Shown in pieces: positions 61,301 to 64,000 of a DNA stretch of 64,000 nucleotides. Where the stretch lies: contig NC_092526.1 in assembly GCF_037038585.1 (NCBI RefSeq), forward strand, positions 40,497,501 through 40,561,500, written 5' to 3'. Under the pieces are notes generated by a model. The model was not told the DNA's origin. It did no database searches and worked only from the letters and a program-made list of their open reading frames with translations. Numbering within the stretch: position 1 is the first letter of the stretch; every line of letters starts with the position of its first letter. The stretch comes from Patagioenas fasciata (taxonomy: Eukaryota > Chordata > Aves > Columbiformes > Columbidae). Position numbers and translations under genes: made by a program.

Positions 61301-63813
61301 ACCGAATGTATTTCTTCTATAGAGTATTTAGCACACATGACATTGAAATGTATCCGTGCATTGGCTCCTAAATGCTCATTCAAAATTACTATATATTTAT
61401 GAACACAGTCGCTTATTTTTAAAATATATATTATAAACCAAAGCATTTAAATTGGCAAGTGTTTTAATTTGCCTAGAACACTTGTCTGCATTTCCTTTGG
61501 CAACTACTTATTTGCAAGGAATTGCAGCTGCTCCTGTAGAAATGCAAGTGTTCTGAAGCAATAGGGAACAATCCGTTTTTTTGCATGGTGACAGTGTAAC
61601 CTGGTGGTACAATTGTTTCTCTGTAGTCCTTTGATGTGTGCTGCTCCCTTTGTGTACAATAACCTTAAGGTTATATTTTAAGATTTTAATTCTTTATGTA
61701 CACCATAAAGAAGGGTGGCTTGCTGCTTGATTTTTTTCTTGTTCCAGCTGAACAGAAAATAATATTAATTGATACATAGTTGGTTGTTAATTTACTCTGT
61801 TCCCCTCTGAGAAAATAGATACCCTTTGCAAATAGAAGTTATTTCATCGAAGCTCTTCCTGTTTTCCTTCGATGAGAAAGTCTGTCCAGTTCTATAGCAC
61901 ATATATGCATGCTGGGTAATTCAGAGGCACCGAAAGAATCTTCTCCCAAAGGATGTCTAGTCCACAGCTTTAAAATTCATGTCTTTAGGAAAAGGTATCT
62001 AGCTGTGATCTTAAACATCCACTGGCCCGTGGGCAGGACCTCCATCTGCAGAGGTGCAATAACCGCTGAATTTGTAGAGCGACCTTTTTGCAGGATTGAT
62101 CAGACTTTGTGACGACTTTGTGCTTTCAGGGCCCGTGCACGAGGACGAGTAACTGCATGGGAGTGGTGCAGCTTTCGCAGCTGCCTTGTCATCTCGCTTA
62201 ATGAAGCGCTTGCTCAAAGAAAGAAAAAGAAATGGGAAATTGGAGAATAGATAGTACCCAGAGTCAAGAGCTGGAGAGGTGTATGTTACGCTTGATGGGG
62301 TCTGACAAAACACCTTTGCTTATGGGGAACGGTAGTTAATAGCAAGATCAATTCAGAGCCTGACTTCCGCCCATTCCAAGTCTGGCCTTGCTCATGAGCC
62401 AGTGTCATTTGAGATCATTTAGCAGCTTGCTTTGGATTTTATTACAGTCAGTTTGCATAGCTGTGATAGTTATTTAAGGTTTTGCACACTTAGCTCTTAA
62501 TATGTTATATCTGCATTTGAAGTTCACTCTCTTCTCCTCCTCCTCCTCCTCCTCCTCCTCCTCCTCCTCCTCCTTCTTTCTGCTTCTCCCTCTCCTCCCT
62601 ACTGTTTATCTTTTCCTTATGGATGTTTTAAGGCATCTCTTTCTATGTACTATGAATCGATTTCCAAAGAGAATCGGTGATTTTGCAGATTGTCGTTGAC
62701 TTTCACTGATCTTTCCTGAGTCTGGGATTTGGTTTGGTTTGACTTTTTGTCATGTGCTGGGAAAAGCTCTCTGCTGAGTCCCTTTTCTGTTTTGTAGGAC
62801 AAACAAATGCTCAAATTTCCAGGATAACAGAGGAGTTGTCGGAGAAGAGTGAGGAGTTGGTTCGCTACCAGGAAGAGATCTCATCCCTCCTCTCTCAGAT
62901 TGTTGACCTTCAACATAAGCTCAAAGAAGTAAGGGGGTGCTGGGAAAGTGTGTGGTGAAAATTGACGTGCAGGAAAATCGGCTGAGAAAATGATGAACGA
63001 CTTCTTGTGCTTTCAGCATGTCATTGAAAAGGAGGAGCTGAAACTTCACTTACAAGCGTCCAAAGATGCTCAGAGACAACTGACAGCAGAGGTACTTAAG
63101 GCACACAAACATTTAGATAAATATTTAGAGTAGAATACGAGAGAAAGAAAACAGAGTGAGAACTGTTGCTTTTTAGTTATGTAGGGCTTCTCATTTTTCA
63201 TGGTGGTTGGAGTCCTACAATTGGAGGAAAGGGATGGGTATTTTTATTTAAGTCAGCACAAATATTTTTGTAGTTCACAGGAATGTGAAAGGCAAGGAAG
63301 GTGTTCCAAGTGGGGAGGTCATACTCTTCTTAGTGTGTTTTAGTGTGAATATTACTGATTAGATCAACAATACAGTAGCTCAGTAGATTATAAGGAAGTT
63401 CTCCTTTTGATTCTTTTGCATCAGCAGTTGCTGTATTTGCAGTTTTTCCATTTTCCTTTGGATTTTTTCATGTATTTTCCTCTTTCGAATCTTCGTTTGG
63501 ACTTCGTGCTTCCCCACCACAATGGGTGCGGGTGTTCCCCTGACCAGCTGTCAGCATGCGCTTGGAAAAATCTGATGGTGCTGCATCAGCCCGTGCAGGT
63601 TTCGGTGGGAGTCGGCCAAGTTTCGCTCTGTTTTTCTCTCACCGCTGTCCCGCGGTGCTCTCTTTTCTCTCCCAGCTCCACGAGCTGCAGGACCGGAACG
63701 CAGAGTGTCTGGGGATGCTGCACGAATCTCAAGAAGAAGTGAAGCTGCTGCGCAGCAGAGCCAGCGCTGTCGCTTGTCTCTGCCACTGCCCGGCGCACGG
63801 AGCCTTTCCCATG
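52287..63813 (+). CDS. TRAK2: TRAK2 (trafficking kinesin protein 2), 5' half, nine coding exons in window
   Basis: Adaptor linking mitochondria (through Miro) to kinesin-1 and dynein. Coding exons: 52287-52323, 53233-53430, 57475-57545, 58178-58294, 59482-59691, 60968-61046, 62798-62928, 63017-63091, 63676-63813; 352 codons before the gene leaves the window. The HAP1-N coiled-coil region starts at DLPEVELVSMLEEQLPDYKL. A CC1-box-like AARIG lies in DLELAARIGQALLKRNH. The stretch CSTPLRFNESF follows, then KTETMTYEEKEQQLV, EEISSLLSQIVDLQHKLKE and LHELQDRNAECLGMLHESQE. The start ATG at 52287 aligns with human Met19, and an in-frame TGA lies upstream at 52266. TRAK1 is excluded by NESF (TRAK1 NESS) and QALLKRN (TRAK1 QSLLKKN). 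Confidence 0.95.
53590..53856 (+). mobile_element. CR1 LINE fragment with internal deletion
   Basis: The left part (to about 53775) carries the reverse-transcriptase stretch VDVVYLDFSKAFDTVSHSIL and nearly matches 48670-48850. It then jumps directly to the CR1 3' tail (GGGATTGCACTGGATGAGC, ATTCTGGGATTCTGTGG). About 0.9 kb that separates these parts in the copy at 48655 is missing. It lies 160 bp after a TRAK2 exon. Confidence 0.88.
55262..55348. repeat. Imperfect palindrome
   Basis: The left arm contains CAGGATGTTTCAAAAACATG then GACCCAGTTT. The reverse complement of the right arm contains CAGGGTGTTTCAGAAAGACA then GACCCAATTT. The arms are about 33 bp with a spacer of about 18 bp. It could be terminal repeats of a very short DNA transposon relic. 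Confidence 0.8.
56001..56131 (+). repeat. 131-bp direct repeat, copy 1
   Basis: It matches 60258-60388 at all but three positions by eye. It contains an acceptor-like TTTTGTTCCTAG and a donor-like CATAG followed by GTAAGT. It lies in the TRAK2 intron between exons 53233 and 57475. Confidence 0.95.
58178..59691 (+). CDS. TRAK2: TRAK2 exons for the CC1-box and following coiled coil
   Basis: Exons 58178-58294 and 59482-59691. The first gives KDRDLELAARIGQALLKRNH and a continuing helix. The second is GC-rich compared with the surrounding intron and gives VNQLQHELSKKDDLLRVVSI, a serine-rich ASEESETDSSCSTPL, then RFNESF and a further coiled coil ending in LALRSK. Confidence 0.94.
60258..60388 (+). 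repeat. 131-bp direct repeat, copy 2
   Basis: Partner of 56001-56131, 4.26 kb downstream, in a different TRAK2 intron (59692-60967). A 13-bp tandem repeat (GGTTTTCTTGTAT, 60228-60253) abuts its left edge. Confidence 0.95.
61047..62797. other. TRAK2: TRAK2 intron with a (TCC)n tract
   Basis: AT-rich intron. Apart from the TCC repeat nothing recognisable was seen. Confidence 0.45.
62534..62573 (+). repeat. (TCC)n microsatellite
   Basis: About 13 units of TCC in a TRAK2 intron, 225 bp before the exon at 62798. The poly-serine ORF across it is an artefact of the repeat. Confidence 0.97.
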
Positions 63814-64000
63814 GTAATAAACACCGCTACTCCTTGCATGTACGGCCTGTAGTAGCGTGCAACTATGGGAGTAAAACAGCTGCTATAGGAGCTGCAACAG
63901 GAGCTGTTTTGTCACAGGCGGAGAAGCCTGATCAAAGGGTTTTTCACTTCTTTAATGTGTGGACTTGTAAGAATTGTGTGTATTAGGAAGCTGATCATTC

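Noticed and set aside
1-64000. CRISPR arrays, bacterial operons, phage or prokaryotic defence systems
   Set aside because: All structure is of vertebrate type (spliced genes, CpG islands, CR1); no regularly spaced repeats or dense prokaryotic coding were seen.

Overview
The window looks like vertebrate nuclear DNA, most probably from a bird. Spliced genes with GT-AG introns fill it, introns and intergenic gaps are short, CpG islands mark promoters, and the recognisable interspersed repeats are CR1 LINEs ending in ATTCTGTGA-type 3' repeats plus one probable solo LTR. I cannot name the species. Gene order matches the MPP4-TMEM237-STRADB-TRAK2 block of human 2q33 (recalled, not searched).

Layout: (1) 1-16998, the 3' part of MPP4 on the + strand: 18 coding exons covering the end of the L27 region, then PDZ, SH3 and guanylate-kinase-like domains, including a run of very small exons. 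(2) 17930-31305, TMEM237 on the + strand, a four-pass ciliary transition-zone protein in 13 coding exons, starting in a CpG island about 1.1 kb after the MPP4 poly(A) signal. (3) 31306-37400, a gap with no recognised gene. Mammals have C2CD6 here; I could not find it. The gap holds a probable solo LTR (about 33720-34506, - strand), an unassigned CpG island (34540-34880) and a possible two-exon small ORF (35926-36282). (4) 37411-43041, STRADB on the - strand, complete in 11 coding exons. (5) About 44630-45560, a CpG island between STRADB and TRAK2 that carries a 30-bp minisatellite and probably acts as a head-to-head promoter. (6) 45353-64000, the 5' half of TRAK2 on the + strand: non-coding leader exons, then nine coding exons encoding the HAP1-N coiled coil; the gene runs off the right edge. 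TRAK2 introns hold three CR1 copies, a 131-bp direct repeat and an imperfect palindrome.

The four genes do not form one pathway. MPP4 is a retinal synapse scaffold, TMEM237 a ciliary membrane protein, STRADB a pseudokinase that supports LKB1/MO25, and TRAK2 a mitochondrial motor adaptor. They are a conserved neighbourhood. I found no convincing new biological system. The best leads are the unassigned CpG island with its small ORF, the 131-bp intronic direct repeat that looks like an exon, and the palindrome.
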